Origin: an uncultured Clostridia bacterium
GTDB taxonomy: Bacteria; Bacillota; Clostridia; Oscillospirales; Acutalibacteraceae
NCBI GenBank assembly: GCA_946535695.1
Contig: CAMNDS010000065.1
Location: 1 to 5,526, forward strand
Reading direction: 5' to 3'
DNA: 5,526 nt
Shown: positions 5,219 through 5,526 of the stretch, one piece after another
Layout of the letters: each line of letters starts with the position of its first letter
How positions within the stretch are numbered: the first letter of the stretch is position 1
Position numbers and translations under genes: made by a program
Notes under the pieces: generated by a model
Seen by the model: the letters and a program-made list of their open reading frames with translations, nothing else
Told to the model about the DNA's origin: nothing
Databases searched by the model: none

Positions 5219-5303
5219 TTGTTAAAAGTGAATAGGATATTGCCAAGCATTAAACATATCTCTCCGGCGACGCCGAAGGCTGCTTATTTGTCACTTTTAT
5301 CAA
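5219..5303. repeat. Inverted-arm element with GC-rich palindromic core in non-coding DNA
   Basis: The gap 5176-5319 has no gene. Within it, TTGTTAAAAGTGA (5219-5231) and TCACTTTTATCAA (5291-5303) are 13-bp inverted arms with one mismatch. They enclose a core containing the 11-bp palindrome CGGCGACGCCG (5265-5275) in a GC-rich island (about 5262-5284), striking against the AT-rich surroundings. The overall shape resembles a small interspersed repeat (MITE-like) or a structured RNA between convergent genes. No U-tract directly follows the core, so it is not a standard terminator. Identity unknown. Confidence 0.5.
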
Positions 5304-5319
5304 CCTATTTCAAATCTAA

Positions 5320-5526
5320 TTAATCGTATTTAAATTCGAAAATAATTTCAGTATTTTTATTATCATATACAAAAAAATAATAAATATTTACAAATTTTTT
5401 ATCGTCAATGTCCCATAATTCTATTTTTTGTTTTTGGCCATTACAATTAAATTTAACGACAAAGTGAGCCATTTCTTCAATGCCTTCTTCATTTTCTGTT
5501 CCAGAGGATACAAATTCAACCTCAAT
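5320..5526 (-). CDS. C-terminal 68 residues of an unrecognised protein (5' end outside window)
   Basis: The minus strand is open from the right edge (5526) to a TAA at 5320-5322, with no start required inside the window. The 68 residues are rich in acidic and aromatic amino acids, for example ELWDIDDKKFVNIYYFFVYD and IIFEFKYD at the end. Alternating hydrophobic and polar residues suggest beta strands. There is no hydrophobic helix or cysteine motif; one Cys is present. The composition is reminiscent of small immunity or SMI1-like proteins, but that is not evidence of function. Convergent with the murI remnant. The coding call rests on an uninterrupted frame with protein-like composition in AT-rich DNA. 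Confidence 0.6.
   Translation of the reverse strand: MEVEFVSSGTENEEGIEEMAHFVVKFNCNGQKQKIELWDIDDKKFVNIYYFFVYDNKNTEIIFEFKYD

Noticed and set aside
1..5526. CRISPR array, tRNA, rRNA or known riboswitch
   Set aside because: No regularly spaced repeats, cloverleaf-like segments or recognisable riboswitch cores were found on either strand.

Overview
The window looks like a piece of a very AT-rich Gram-positive (Firmicutes/Clostridia-type) chromosome. Support comes from the spore-maturation pair spmA-spmB, a SpoVT/AbrB-type regulator fused to a C4 zinc ribbon, strong GGAGG-type ribosome binding sites and near-consensus sigma-A promoters (TTGACT/TTGACA with 16-17 bp spacers). A truncated glutamate racemase fused to an insertion-sequence scrap suggests ongoing genome decay, as in a host-associated or symbiotic lineage. 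That lifestyle is an inference from one locus and no species can be named.

Layout from left to right. Positions 1-432 (minus) hold the N-terminal 144 codons of the RecJ exonuclease, running off the left edge. It is translationally coupled (ATGA overlap) to an upstream 59-aa double-CxxC zinc-ribbon protein at 429-608, and both sit behind a consensus promoter at 631-659. A strong intrinsic terminator (677-706) closes the next minus-strand unit, a 550-aa predicted secreted or membrane-anchored protein of unknown family (726-2378) with its own promoter at 2457-2485. Further right, a second minus-strand operon encodes the AbrB-zinc-ribbon regulator (3141-3395) followed 7 bp later by an HD-domain phosphohydrolase with a GTG start (2537-3133).

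A 143-bp divergent intergenic region separates this operon from the plus-strand spmA (3539-4114) and spmB (4116-4628) genes, which are translationally coupled. The two encode the SpmA/SpmB integral membrane proteins needed for full dehydration of the spore core. About 25 bp after spmB lies a roughly 150-bp scrap of an IS5-family element (C-terminal end of the transposase, minus strand, frameshifted), fused directly to the C-terminal part of murI. The remnant keeps GCTHYP but has lost the N-terminal region with the first catalytic cysteine, so it is called a pseudogene.

The right end holds a 144-bp non-coding stretch with an unusual GC-rich palindrome framed by 13-bp inverted arms (5219-5303). 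After it comes the C-terminal 68 codons of an unrecognised acidic and aromatic-rich protein on the minus strand, running off the right edge.

No complete new defence or mobile system is visible. The most notable items are the IS-murI junction, the orphan 550-aa surface-type protein, the compact zinc-ribbon and regulator units, and the structured GC-rich island.
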